Below are positions 36,560 through 48,845 of a DNA stretch of 64,000 bases, piece after piece (position 1 is the first letter of the stretch; each line of letters starts with the position of its first letter). Source of the DNA: Venturia oleaginea (lineage: Eukaryota; Ascomycota; Dothideomycetes; Venturiales; Venturiaceae); contig JABMLP010000023.1 in the NCBI GenBank assembly GCA_013176395.1, forward strand, positions 248,001 through 312,000, written 5' to 3'. The notes below the pieces were generated by a model. That model ran no database searches. It was not told the origin of the DNA and was given only the letters and a program-made list of their open reading frames with translations. The translations under genes and the position numbers were made by a program.

Positions 36560-38422
36560 TAACGTAATCCACCAGCGAGCGGTACACACCACCGAGCGGT
36601 ACACATTTTCGTATCCTCATCGATTAACCCACAATGCCACCACAACTAGTCAATACAAAGGCCCAGAAAGAGGGTCAACTACTCCTTGCTCATGACGCTT
36701 ATTTGAAAGGCCATTTTCCAAATATTCGAAAGGCCGCTGATGCCTATTCTGTCCCATTTACTTCCCTTGCCTCCCGCCTTCGCGGACGCGCTTCACGCGT
36801 CGATTCGCGCCCAAATTGCCAAAAGCTTACGGATACGGAAGAGGAGGTCGTTGTGCATTGGATACTATCTATGGATGAAAGAGGTTATCCATTGACTGTT
36901 ACTGGGGTACGCGATGCGGCAAAAATCGTACTCGAGCAGCGTGTAGGCTCAGATTGCAAAATCGGTGTCAATTGGCCTCAGCGATACATCAACCGCCGCC
37001 CTAGCCTCAAATCGCGATATTCACGCAGCTACGATAATCAAAGGGCGAGATGCGAAGATCCAGCCCTTATTGGGGCCTGATTTCGGCTTGTGCAAAACAC
37101 AATCGCTAAATACGGCATCCTCAATAACGATATCTAGAACTTCGACGAAACTGGCTTTGCAATGGGCCTTGCAAGTACCTCACGCGTAGTTACTGCCTCA
37201 GATAGGCGTGGCAGACCCCCTCAATTACAGCCTGGCGATCGCGAATGGGTTACGGCAATCGAATCGATCAATGCGCTGGGTTGGAGCCTCCCGCCGATGG
37301 TGATCTTCAAAGGCAAGGTACATATATCATCTTGGTACGAAAACAACAATCTAACGCCTGATTGGACAATCGCTTTGAGTACAAATGGATGGACTAATGA
37401 CAAGCTTGGATTACATTGGTTAAAAGAGGTTTTCGAGCCAAATACAGCTGCAAGAAAGGTTGGTAGTTATCGACTACTAATTCTGGATGGCCACGGCAGC
37501 CACGCAACGCCAGAATTTGATCAATTTTGTGCAGACCGGATGATTATTACTCTTTGTATGCCACCGCATTCATCACATCTTCTTCAACCTCTCGATATTG
37601 GTTGTTTTTCGGTCCTTAAGCGTACCTACGGCCACCAAGTCTCGGAATATATGAGGCTTTGCACAAATCATATCGAAAAAATTGAGTTACTTCACGCCTT
37701 TAAAATTGCTCGAATTAGTGCCCTCACACTAAGCAATATTCAACGCAGCTTTACTGCTGCCGGTCTCGTACCTTTTGATCCAGATCAGGTACTTTCAACC
37801 ATCCAGATTAGGCCATCTACCCCTACAGCGCCCTTGGCCGTAAACCAAGAGCAATGGCAACCAGAAACACCTCAGAATCTAACCCAGTTAGAGCTGCAGG
37901 TAGCTACAATCAAAGGCTATCTTAAGAGACGTTCAAAAAGTCCACCAACACCAACAGATCAGGCCCTTAATCAGCTTGTCAAGGGCTGCCAGATCGCGAT
38001 GCAAGGCGCCGCTTTACTAGCTGCGGAAAATGAGAAATTAAGGGCTACAAATGAGAGGCAGAAGCGAAAGAGGCAACTAAAAAGGAGATATATTAGTCAA
38101 TCAAGCGCTTTAACTGTTGCAGAGGGCTCAAGCTTACTTCAACTTTCTAAAGAAGCTTCGGTTATCAGCAGTAACCAGGTTGATCAAGAGCCTTATATTG
38201 AGGAAGAACCACCAAATGAAGAGGAGAACATTATAATTACTTGTTTTATTTGTCGCAGTGGTAACCATTTTGCAATCAACTGTTAGAAATATAGATAGGA
38301 ATATTCAAAAATGAGAGATTTATTGGTGCATAATAGAGTAATTGATGAGGATACGAAGATGTGTACCGCTCGGTGGTGTGTACCGCTCGGTGGTGTGTAC
38401 CGCTCGATGGTGGATTACGTTG
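36560..38422 (+). mobile_element. Fot1/pogo-type DNA transposon, nested
   Basis: Inverted termini read TAACGTAATCCACCAGCGAG at the left (36560) and the complement of CAACGTAATCCACCATCGAG at the right (38422). The right border TG in place of TA fits one C-to-T-type change. Subterminal GAGCGGTACACACCACC words repeat two times at the left and three at the right. The element is about 1.86 kb, typical of Fot1/Pot-like elements, and it contains one transposase gene on the plus strand. Confidence 0.8.
36634..38286 (+). pseudogene. Pogo/Fot1 transposase with two in-frame stops
   Basis: The two open parts, 36634-37080 and 37162-38286, lie in the same frame. The N-terminus has the CENP-B-like DNA-binding part (FPNIRKAADAYSVPFTSLAS, then RLRGRASRVDSR, KLTDTEEEVVVHWILSMDER). 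The DDE core has NFDETGFAMGLASTSRVVT, YRLLILDGHGSHATPEFDQF, then LCMPPHSSHLLQPLDIGCFS. The C-terminus has a Cys/His knuckle (CFICRSGNHFAINC). TGA at 37078-37080 precedes FRLVQNTIAKYGI, and TAG replaces a residue just before the first catalytic block (NDI-[stop]-NFDETGF). If the ancestral codons were Trp (TGG), both are G-to-A changes as RIP makes. The three acidic positions of the core appear preserved. Confidence 0.85.
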
Positions 38423-38749
38423 TCAACAATAGATTCCAAGTCTGTCGTGCTGCTATCTGATTCAGAAGATATCTCAATATCCTTTTTACACCTTCGCGCA
38501 TTGTGCCCAGGATTTGAAATTGGCTAGAGGTACAGACCTGAAGAGCGAGATCAATTCTGCCTTCTTCTTGAACGGCTATCGCGTTGCGTTGTTGAGATAT
38601 TGCGTGTTGAAGAGGATAAGGGCTGTGCCAAGGAAAAGTGGCCGGCTCGGTGGTGGAATACGTTATAGCCAATCCAAACTCCGCCCCTGTCCACAAAGCG
38701 TAAGACCCATAATATACATAGTATGCAACCTAAGAAGCAAATCCCCCGA

Positions 38750-41700
38750 TTAAGGCTTACTCAATTGTCCCTTTCTAAAGAACTTAAAGAACCCAATCGG
38801 AATAATAAGCTGCGCCCCAAGCCCAATCCAAAACCAAGGTTTCGACAATCCCTCCCAAACTCCTTTTGAAAAATCAGGAAAAACATCCCCAGGCCCATCC
38901 CGATCGGGACCCATCGCCCTCGCAAGAAGTGTAATCGCAGTACCAATCAACTGCGCAGCCATAAGACCAGCAGCAATATGCATCCTAGTCAGTGTCTGCA
39001 ACAACATCATTCCAAACCCAACACCTTGAATAGCATCACAAACTCCCAACCAAAGCCACAAAGAACGGCCTGCGAAAGCGCCGGCGACAGGACCACCAGG
39101 CATCCAGGGGACCCAGGAACCGATCCCCGAGGTTGCCCATAGCATTTGCGCCCACCGCGGGGCTCCTAGGCCGATGGCGAAGATGGGAAGGGCCCAGGAG
39201 TGGGTACTGAACAGTGTTACGAAGAAGAATGAGAAGAGGGCCCAGATAAATATGAAGAAGAAGAGGACTAAGAGAGTGACTGCGTAGACGGGGGCGTGTT
39301 TGCTGCTCCATGGATAGGCCCAGTTGCGAGCATAGGGGGAGGAGAGGAAGTAGTTTTGCAAGATGACGGTAACGAAGAACCACGGGATGATGTTGCGGCG
39401 GATGAGGCTGCGATAGAAATCAGGTATTTTGCCTAATCGTGTATATGAGTAAAAGCCAGCGGAGTAAAAACGTCGTGTACATACCAGGAGTTTGGCGATA
39501 ATAGGGCGGTAAAGATGTGAAGAGAATGGCCGCAATAGTGAACATCAAAACTGCGATAGGCAGCGCGATAGCCGCCATCTTCGGGCTCTCGGTGATGAGG
39601 TTTTTCTTTGATTGTCCAGTGGTCGTTGCGAAGGCCATGCTGTTGCCCCAGGAAAAGAGCGCTGTGATGTAGTTTTGTTGAGTTCCCTGGACTATGCAGG
39701 CACGAAGCACCCAGCTCTTGACTGGAGAAACACCTGAGAATCCGGTTAATATAAAATGTCTCAAGTTGATACGAGTATGGTGTTCTTACCTTCATCAACG
39801 AAGTTCATGGTGAAAAATAAGGGGCCACTGGAGATCGCCGATGTGTATATCCCAGCGGCTACGTTTCTCATCCAGTCTGGACCCGAGCCAATTGATAGAA
39901 GTGGTGCTACGCCCACGAAGAAGAATGCGAGGCCGTAGAGTACGAATGGTAGCGACAGCACGTATATACTCTTGACCGTTCGGAACATGATCCGCCAAAG
40001 GCAACTCGTCGCCATGAATATCCCTCCGATGATATAGAGTTTCTCCGGAGTCTGCCTTGATCACCACTAAGGAGAGTGATTTGGTAGCTGTTGGCAGCCA
40101 TGATCTGACCAAGGGCTAAAAGAAGGGAATAAATGGGCCAGTCACCGATTCGTGTCTGCAAACAACGCTTCATTATTGACGGTCGTGAGTAGCCCGACCC
40201 AAGCCAGAGTTCATCTGCTGGCGCAGACGCATCACCATCGCTGGATGGGGATAATCCATCTGCATACAGGGAGGCAGGAGATGCGGGACAACTTCGCTCA
40301 CTATAAGATTTAGGAATGGCACGATGGAGTGGCACAGGAGTTGAGTGGCGACTTCGACCGAGTTTGGCAGCTCGATATCGAGCGAACCAAGCTTTCTCTG
40401 ATGCGACAAGGTACCTGAGGAGGTTAGAACAACGGCAGTACGGGAAGGTTTTATTTCTTACTCTTCTATGCAGAGGTCTTTCTCTGAAGTTTTGCCATCG
40501 AGAGTGGACAACTTAGCTTCAAAGGCTCTGAAATACTCTCCGGTGGTATCTTCGAAAGTTGCGTCAACATTCTGCAGCTTGAAGTCTGTTCGTCCTGAGG
40601 TGACTTGACTGAGATCAAGTACCGATGATCTGAAGCATCTGGTAAGCTTTACGTTCGATGAAGATTTGTAGATCTGCAAACTTGATTCGCACTTTTTAGA
40701 AGCATCCGAAGACTTGTTACGTTGACATGTTCGAGAACCGACCCTGAGGAGGCTGTTTCTGACAGATGGGCTATCGGATCTCTCCCGATTGTCATATGAT
40801 CGAGAGTATCGAATCCCAATAGCAGGCGACATTGATCGTCCTCTGCTTCTTGATCGATGTGCTTCATCTGGTTCACGTAATGACGGGTTGTCATTTTTCC
40901 TTTTAAGAGCGCGCAAGGATTTGTGTTGTCCATCGGCCCTACACATCTGCTCTCCTTGTTCTCCCGAGAAAAAATATTTTCCTCCGATTACCTCTGATCT
41001 AGGTCTACTAAGCATCTTCATTATTCTGGGCAAGGAGAGGAAGTCTTCCTCCGCAAAACGGCTTCGGTGTCCTGGCTCCGTGCGAATGCTCAAGGATAGA
41101 GACCGATTCAACCTAGTTGATAGTCCAGTCGCAGATTTGTTTCGCACACCGCCAGTGAGAAAGGTATTAGCTTGAGTAGAAGGTGTGTTAACTGTAGAAT
41201 TTCTGTCGCTGCCACAGTAATTGGAAGTTCCATGGGAAGAGGATGCCCAAGATCTGCTGTGACGTCCACCTTTTTGCTCTTCATGGATTTTGATGGCAGT
41301 ATCCTGGAGGATATCAAGATCTTCGACCCATTTGAGGACAGGAAATCGCTGGTTCAAATTCTTGGCTCGCATTAAAGCTCTGTCGGCTGTTTTCGATTCA
41401 AGCGCGTCCTCAATTGCTGACTTGAAATGACGTTGCATGTGAGAGGTCGTTGTGCTTTCTACGGTGAACCACCAACCAGGCTGTGTAATTTAGCATGCGG
41501 TCTTGGTTGAGTTTCCTGAATTCTCTAGCTTACCATTTGACCCAAGCCTCCAACCCAAGCGCCCACTCCCAGAGCTCCTTTGCGCCCAGACTCGATTGCA
41601 ACGAGTCCAAAAGGCTCGTCTCTGGAAGGTATCAAAGCAAATTCGGCACCAGTGAAGATGGACGGAGGTAGAGCTGTGAACTCAGGCTTTGAGTATACAC

Positions 41701-44700
41701 GGCCGGGATATCTGGTAACTCGTCAGCTAATGATGCCGCCGAGAACCTTAATCTGAACTCACTTCTTCATCATGATATCCAGTTTGAGAGCTGCAAATTT
41801 ACCGTACAAATCGATCACAGGGCCGATCGCTATGAGCTGTTGGCATATTAGTTTAAGTCCTCCTGGTATACGAGTAAGGTGAATGGTAACCTACTTGAAC
41901 CTTAGGGTGTTTCTCTAGCACAAACGGGAACACATCCGCTATGATATCTATGCCTTTCTGATTACTCCAACGACCGACGAAGACAAATAGTTCCGCAGTT
42001 GGGTCGACGTCAAGACCAGCCCATTCTTGGGCTTGACATCGGAGGTCGCCACGAGAGGCTTCATATTCTGGGTCGACAGTGATGTCTTTGGCGAGCAGCT
42101 CTTCCGTTTCTCTATTCCAAGCAGCAGTGTCGCTTGGATCTGGGTTAGGCAGTTTTCCTATCTCTTTAAGACCCCAGAAAATCGGGTATCGAGCATACGA
42201 GCGCGCACCATACTTGTTCGAGACACCAACTGCACCAAAACCTTTCTGGTGGATGCGTAGATAACTGGCTGCAGCATGGAGCAGATTGAAAACCTCCCCA
42301 AATTGTACGTATTTCTGAATGATTTCAGGGCTCAAGTTATAAACTTTTGCAACTTCTTCAGATTCCTTGGGATCACGCAGTAGCCAGAGTCCTTGGAACC
42401 CAGCGTTGTGGAGAGATAAACAGACAGGGATCGTCTCTGGTAGTAAGTAAAGCGGTGCGGCACCTCCATGGTAGTCGTTGATGTGGTAGACGTCGATGGG
42501 GAACCTCTTGGTCGTTTCGGCTATGCAGGCGTTCCACGCTGAATAGAACACAGCACTATCCAGATCGTCCATTCTAAGGGTGATCAGCATTACCAGTTAT
42601 CGATCACGAGGGAAACTCACCTTGGTGGGTATCTGAGAGTGGTCAGCTTGGGAATTCAAACATCTAGGGATGAACTTACGGGTCGGCCTTTGTCCGCTGG
42701 CGAAAGATCGGGGCATCGAGCAGTACATAAGTGATGTTATTTAGCACATGATACTGAACTTGGATCTCATACGGCTCTCCGAGGATAGTCACCACCATCG
42801 GCTCGCCCGGAGTGTCGATGGGATAATCGATTCCTCCTACGCATGGAACGACCCAAATGAGATCCTGATGTGTAAGAGATTTCCTCATAAGTTGGGCCAT
42901 GACCTGGAAAACCTGTCAGCATTATGGGAGGGCATGAAAGAGTGGAACATACGCCTAGCCCGCCAATTTTGACCGTGATGACCCAGTCCTCGATGTCATA
43001 CCTGTTGTGTCATTAACAGAGCTACCCGTTTTTCTTGAAGAACGAATCTCACTCCATAGTAGCAATAAGAATTGTTCGGCGTTTCTTGCCATTCATAGAG
43101 ATTGTCGACACGGCGCCGGCCGTTACTTGTGACTGACCCAAATTGCTCAATTGCATGTCTTCAGCCTTAAGGTTGGGCACCTTCTCAAACTTGCGGCGGA
43201 ATCCGAAACTTAGCATCTTATTCTTGATAACAACCACTCCGCTCTTGTTGAACTTGACGGCGTAGAAGAATTCCATGTAAGCCCAAACGCTGATTGCGCC
43301 TGTAAGAACGGGGATGGTCCATAGGAGCGAGAAGATGAGAATCTGAACCAGTCGACTTCCGGCTGGGACAAGTTTGAAGGTAAAGTCTGCCTCATTGATT
43401 TGCATTCTGTACGCAATGAAAGGCGAGGGTGGTGAGTGGGACAGGGTCACATCGATCATGTTCTCGGTTAATGAACCAGGAATCCAGCGGTCGAGTACAG
43501 TGTCGTTGTCACGATCACCATAGACAAAGGTTTGATCGGGTCTTTTGTCAGGATTCATTCCCCAGACATTGAGTTGGAATTTAGAAGGCCCTTGATCGTG
43601 TTAGCATAGCAGACTTCTTATTTCGATAGCAGCATAGGAACATCATACATTCGGTCATGAGATGGAAGCTCCATTTTCCTTTGTCGAGCTTGAAGGCATT
43701 GTCGAGGCCGCCGTCAAAGCCAAACTGGTTGAATTCTCCGTGCGCAAAGATGTGGGGAAATCGGCGTGGCGTCTGTTTGAGATCTGAATCGGCGTGTTGG
43801 ACATGATCACTACAGCCAGCGGTCTTGGACCAGTATTGCTATGGGTTTGTTAGCAAAAATCTGGTCCATAATTTGGATGCTACACAAGAGGATGCACAGT
43901 CCGTCCAACAATTCATGTCCACCAGGAAGTAAGATTACCTAGGTGTGCAACTTACCTTTATAACGTACTTTCAAATCATGATCGATATTGATAGATTTCT
44001 GGCCGAATCGTCGTTCCTCATTTCCAGAAATTCATCGATATCGATCTTGATTTGAGGGTGTTGCATAGAAGTAAGTTCTGGACAGACATGAATTGAGGAG
44101 TAAACCTCGAAATACTTACCAGGATAACATGCTCTCCTTTCCACTCCTGACGCTTAGTACCACTCCAAGACAATTTCTTGACAGTAGCATTCTTGCCATT
44201 ATAGTCAAGCCACTCACTCCACGAGCTGGCCCAGTTAGTCGAATAGCGCCACTTGTCGGCTCCGGAAGCCTTGTGGGTGATGACCAGATCTTCTCCATTG
44301 GCGGACAAAACATCCCGAGTGTAATTGGACGATCGAGGAAAGACCATGGGGTTATCTGCAAGACCAACGCGGATCATCAAGCGATCAGTTGCATCTGTAT
44401 AACTAGTCCCGTCCAACGTTGTGGCATTGGCGATGGTGAGAGAATGGATCCCAGTAGGAACGCCAATCAACTTCGCCTTCCACCTCCATGCCGAGGGTAC
44501 CTGCGCGACGAACTCTATTGGTTCGAAATCTGTTATGTTGCCACAGATGACGCTTCGAGCGTCAATCTTGGTCGTGGATGCCTCTGTTGTGGTGGAATTG
44601 ATGAGGAGATTTATGGTGATGAAGTCGCAGTCCATTTCACGAGAGAACTGGAACTCGATGTCCACGGTGTTGCCAGTATTCGTCTTTGCGAGAACCCGCG

Positions 44701-47487
44701 CGTCGTGCCCTGGCAGGAACTTGGTCAAAGTGGGAGGTGGGTTTCCAATCCAGTGCTCGATGGGAACGTAGGCCTTGAACGCCCATGGCTCAAGCTCAAG
44801 GTTTTCTAGGAAGCCGTTGAGCTCTTGCAATCCCGATAGGAAAAGCTTCGTTGGTCCGTCTTTTAGTTTGATCTCTTCGTGGGGAGCAAGTAAATTCTTG
44901 ACAACCGTGCCGCCAGGATAGGGTGAAAGTAGAGCTGTTTTATTGGAAGAGCATTCGAACTTATAATTTACCCTTTTCCCGTCGTTGTGATAGACTAACC
45001 ACACTGAGGAATTGGTACCAACACCTGATTCCGGATTCTGTACACCATTTTTGAAGTCGCGAACAGTAGACCACAAGCCAACTTCAGTAGCAGTACCGTT
45101 GGACCCCGGTGGGAAGACCTGGCGTGTCAGGTTGGAAAGCGACTGTAAGAAGTAGCCGTCGTTCAATACCGGATAATTTCGTCTGAGAGCGTACATCGAT
45201 TTGATGATGTTGCGAATTGGATGGGTGGGATCGCGGTGGTCTAAACTGGCTGAATCATCTCGACAACCTTTCGCAGCGGCATCGATCGGAAAATTGAAGT
45301 ACTTCTTGACTCGGGCTCCGAGATTATAACAGCCATGGGACTGCCAAGCATTTGCAGAGGACATGGCTTGGCGGCCGAAGAGGTAGTTCTCTGATGTGCT
45401 GTCTAGGATGTAGAAATTTTGCTCTTCACCCCACAACTAGAGTAGATTAGTATTCTAGGCCTCATTCCAAAAGCAAACGGTCTTACCAATGAAGGAATGC
45501 CAGGCATATGGAGTGTGGTGATGAAGAGTCCCAAGAGCATCTTGTGCGTGCCGTCTTTGATAGCTGGCCAACGGAACAAGTCCTGGTTTGTGACTCCATA
45601 CATATGACGAGGGTCGAAAACACCCGTATTTGCATTGACCAAATCGTTGGTTATCATGAACGTGCTCCAAATATCGACCTGTGGGTGCGAATGATTAGTT
45701 GCTGCAGATACAAAGGAGAGAACTGCCTCACCCAGTTTTCAGGGACGTCATATATATCTTCTTCGAGGTTGCCATCCATGCCCAAGAACTTTGTTAGATG
45801 ACGATAGATGCTACCCAGTGTTAGTATCGTCACTCTGAGCTGACGAGGATAGTGCTGTCTACCTGTAATGAAAGGCGGCACCGTCGAGGGCATTTTTTCC
45901 AACATCACGGAGAAAGACACCATCGGAGCTGCTGTTCAAGCGTATCCCAATGTCTATGTCACTAGGCCTCATCTGTGGTTCTCGACCTCTTCCAATGAAT
46001 ATCGCACCCAGAGAATTAGCCCCAGTGATTTCTTCTCTTGTTAGTCTAGTGTAGTAATATTAAGGACGCTAAGACTTACCTCCCGGCATGAAGAAATTTT
46101 TCTTTCCAAGCTTCCGAGCACAACTTCTCACGGCCTCCGAGTAGTCCCCGAACGCGTCAACGGTGATATCGGTAGCTTTGTCGAAACGGTATCCATCCGC
46201 GTCCAGCATTTGAATTGTCAAACATGAGAAAAGCTCAATCTACCGGTATTAGAAAAGTGTGATTAGATGGACGTCGGTGGACTGCCTACTTTTGACCGGA
46301 CCGCGGGGTCCCATTCTCGAAGGCGGTCCTGTGAAGATGCAAACTTTGCAAGCTGAAGTTGCCAGTCTGGAAGTATAGTCCAAACCTCGACATCTCCATA
46401 CTGAAGAACGAGTTAGTGAAAACGTGACGGAACAACGTCCGGTGACTTACCTGATTAAATTCGCTGCTATAACAGCCGCCCAATTTGTCAAACTGTGGGT
46501 CCGACCCTCTCAAAACACGCTGGCCTGTTCTGTTCCAGAAACGTGGATAGGTACAATCTGCTTTGTAATTATTTCCGAACTTAAAATCATCATACTTGCG
46601 ACTGGTTTTGTAGAAGACTTGATGTTCTTGGGGGAGAAACGGCGCGCTGGCGTTGAGAAATCCTTCAAAGCCTGACAATGGAATCAGCAATAGTAAAAAT
46701 CCCAGTGGCTTCATCAATTCAGCGCCCACTGAATCGATAAGCTATTGTGAAACCAAATCAAAACAGCCTACCTATCAAATCTCCCATTGTACTCATTGTA
46801 TTGTCCAAAATAACATACATGCCTCGGCGATGGATTTCGTCTATTGCTTCCCGCCATTCGTTGATGCGACCGAAATGGCGGTCCAGGAGTGAGAAGTCAA
46901 GTGGAGAGTACGCATCAGACTTCCAGGGCTCGTTGATGAACGGTGTACCTGCAATGTAGATACCCTGCACATGTTAGCACTACTATTGATACCAATAAGT
47001 GCCATCACGTTTACCTTGATTCCCATCCCTTGATGATAATCAAGCGTATCAAGTAGTCCAGTGACATCACCACCACTAAGTGTTGTTAGCAGTTGACCTG
47101 CAAATAAGGACGAGGGAAAGAGAGGCTTACTGTCGCATCTGGGTATCGTTGGGATCATGTTCAAAAGCCGTGCCATTCGCGTTGTCGTTTGTTGGATCTC
47201 CATTAACAAATCTGTCCTATATTTCGAATTTTGTTAGATATTTGCTCGCGACTCTTCTGTAAGATTCTACTGACCAAGAAAATGGTGTAAAAAGGAAATC
47301 GTCAATTCTCCGGAGACGGATGGTAGACATGTCCATCCCATTTGCCTGTATATTCAAGAGGGTTAGTTGCTGATTGGTTTTGATTGAGATTGTATTCGAC
47401 TTCTCGGGGATCGAATCTCAAAGGAGATACAATACTAGCAATTAGCAAGAGAAATGGTGCGAGAAACATTGTGAGCAGGCCATTCAA
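38750..47487 (-). CDS. ags1: Alpha-1,3-glucan synthase, with a premature TGA near the N-terminus
   Basis: Very large multi-pass membrane enzyme that makes cell-wall alpha-1,3-glucan. The gene reads down the minus strand with many short introns. 47487-46000 is the signal sequence and extracellular GH13 amylase-like domain: [72 protein letters not shown]. 45923-44018 continues GH13 ([28 protein letters not shown]). 43558-43050 has a membrane helix. 42900-41850 is the GT5 starch-synthase-like domain ([34 protein letters not shown]). 41438-40458 is the basic Ser-rich linker. 40335-38750 is the multi-span C-terminal channel-like region. An in-frame TGA (47304-47302, codon 62 from the 47487 start) replaces the Trp of the conserved PSPENW-RFPFYT motif. 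The rest looks intact, so this is a fresh lesion, readthrough or an assembly error. The 47469 Met is an alternative start. Confidence 0.9.
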
Positions 47488-48485
47488 CAGTCCGCGGTGA
47501 CGACAAGTAGAAGCAGGCCGAGTGAGCGGGAGGGCCTGAATTCAGCGTCGGATTTTAGCTTATATTTTAGTATCTGCCTTGAAGCGGGGTACTAGGCGGG
47601 AGTACTTCGCTTAAGTTAGAATTCCTATATAATTTTCCTAATTAGGAAGTAGAAGTCCTACTTCAAATTACGCGATTTTCTCCGCACCCCCTCTCTACCC
47701 CTTTTCTACCCCTTTTCTATCTTGGGCTTTCTTCCGTATCCCTATCTAAACCCTGCTTCTGCCTCCTCGTCTGACGAGTCTATCGAGGCCGGGAGAGCTC
47801 GCCGGCGGTAGAAGCCAAGTCTGCAGACTATTTGGCATCCGGGGAGCCTCAGCGGTGAATGGTAGGCGGGCGGTTGAATGGTCTGATCGTGAGTATAGTT
47901 CGCGAAGACAGAACGGACTGTCTGCTCTATTAGAGCTTGTTCGTGATTTAAATGTAAATGCTGCCAGCAGACACACGGTCGGCTACATATATCGCAAACT
48001 CGTCCTTATTCGTCTCAACTCTTGTCGCAGAAAATCTTCTAACGAAATAAAGCCCTTTGTTAAAAAAACGGCCTACTAGGACCTCTCCTCAAAGATATTG
48101 AGATTGCAATCACGTCCAGTAAATGCTAGAGGCTATTCTTCAAAACCTACTGGCTACATTCAAATTTAGATCACGAACAAGCTCTTAAGAGTAGATACAA
48201 CGGTCCTACCTTTACACTCGATTTCGTTTCGATTAGACGGTGGGCACTTCAGAGGTTTGAAGCGCTCGTTTGAATTAGATTCCGGTTTTAGGTTAAAGAG
48301 GCCCAATTGGTCCAGGTGAAAAAAATGAGAGAGAGAGGGAGGGAGAGAGGGAGTGAGTGAGAGTGGGGGAGTGAGTGAGTGAGAGAGAAGTCAGATGAGA
48401 GGAATTCCTACGAGGGGAACGAAGGAGAGGGTCTTATAATAGAGAGAAATCTCATGGAAAGAGTCTTACGGAGAGGGTCCTACCA
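47488..48485. other. Intergenic upstream of ags1, with low-complexity DNA
   Basis: Nearest to the gene is the ags1 promoter. 47560-48250 is patchy AT-rich sequence with many stops in all frames, which may be mutated repeat DNA. 48324-48390 is a purine tract of GAGA/GAGT/GGGA words on the plus strand. No gene was recognised. Confidence 0.45.
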
Positions 48486-48639
48486 GCGCTCCCCAGGACG
48501 ATTTCAACTAGTTGGGTTGGTATTCATTGTTTGGTGAGCTGATCGGCATGTAAATCTCAAGATCTGATGTCACTGATTGGTGAATTAATCCTGCTAGAGA
48601 CCTGCTTTCATTCGTTATTGAAATCGACCTGGGGAGCGC
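48486..48639. repeat. MITE copy 1, 154 bp with 22-bp terminal inverted repeats
   Basis: The left end GCGCTCCCCAGGACGATTTC plus AA and the complement of the right end match at 21 of 22 bases. The interior is non-coding and contains the words TCGGCATGTAAATCTCAAGA and GGTGAATTAA. A related copy lies 76 bp downstream in the same orientation. No target duplication is certain. Confidence 0.8.
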
Positions 48640-48715
48640 ACGCAGGTACAAAGGAGAGGAGATGAAATTTATTGATAGCAGCCAAAAGTAGTAGGAAGAT
48701 ATGGCGGGTCTACCT

Positions 48716-48845
48716 GCGCGCCCAGGACGATTTCAACGAGTTTGATTGGTATCCATTGTTTGGCAAGCTGATCGGCATGTAAATCTCAAGATCCAATGTC
48801 ACTAATTGGTGAATTAACCTTGCTAGAGACCGACCTGGGGCGCGC
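48716..48845. repeat. MITE copy 2, 130 bp, internally shortened
   Basis: Direct relative of copy 1. It shares CCAGGACGATTTCAAC, ATTGTTTGGC/TGAGCTGATC and TCGGCATGTAAATCTCAAGA, and ends CGACCTGGGGCGCGC. About 21 bp before the right end, including the AT-rich half of the right terminal repeat, are missing. The copies also differ by scattered transitions. Confidence 0.75.

Larger units (their letters stand above)
36467..38665. mobile_element. Outer pogo-type non-autonomous element, split by a second element
   Basis: Perfect 28-bp terminal inverted repeats begin TAACGTATTCCACCACCGAG at 36467 and end as the complement at 38665, with TA at both borders. The left end has an extra 17-bp copy of the ACCACCGAGCCGGCCAC word. 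Removing the inner element leaves about 336 bp. The right part on the minus strand encodes a start-like AIAVQEEGRIDLALQ and, close by, a zinc-knuckle-like tail NPGHNARRCKKDIEISSESD. This suggests an internal deletion that fused the two ends of a transposase gene. The inner element occupies 36560-38422. Confidence 0.65.

Noticed and set aside
44093..44809. 238-codon plus-strand frame
   Set aside because: Antisense of the ags1 GH13 region.
48324..48390. Purine-rich GAGA tract as a telomere or centromere repeat
   Set aside because: Irregular simple sequence without the TTAGGG unit; treated as low complexity.
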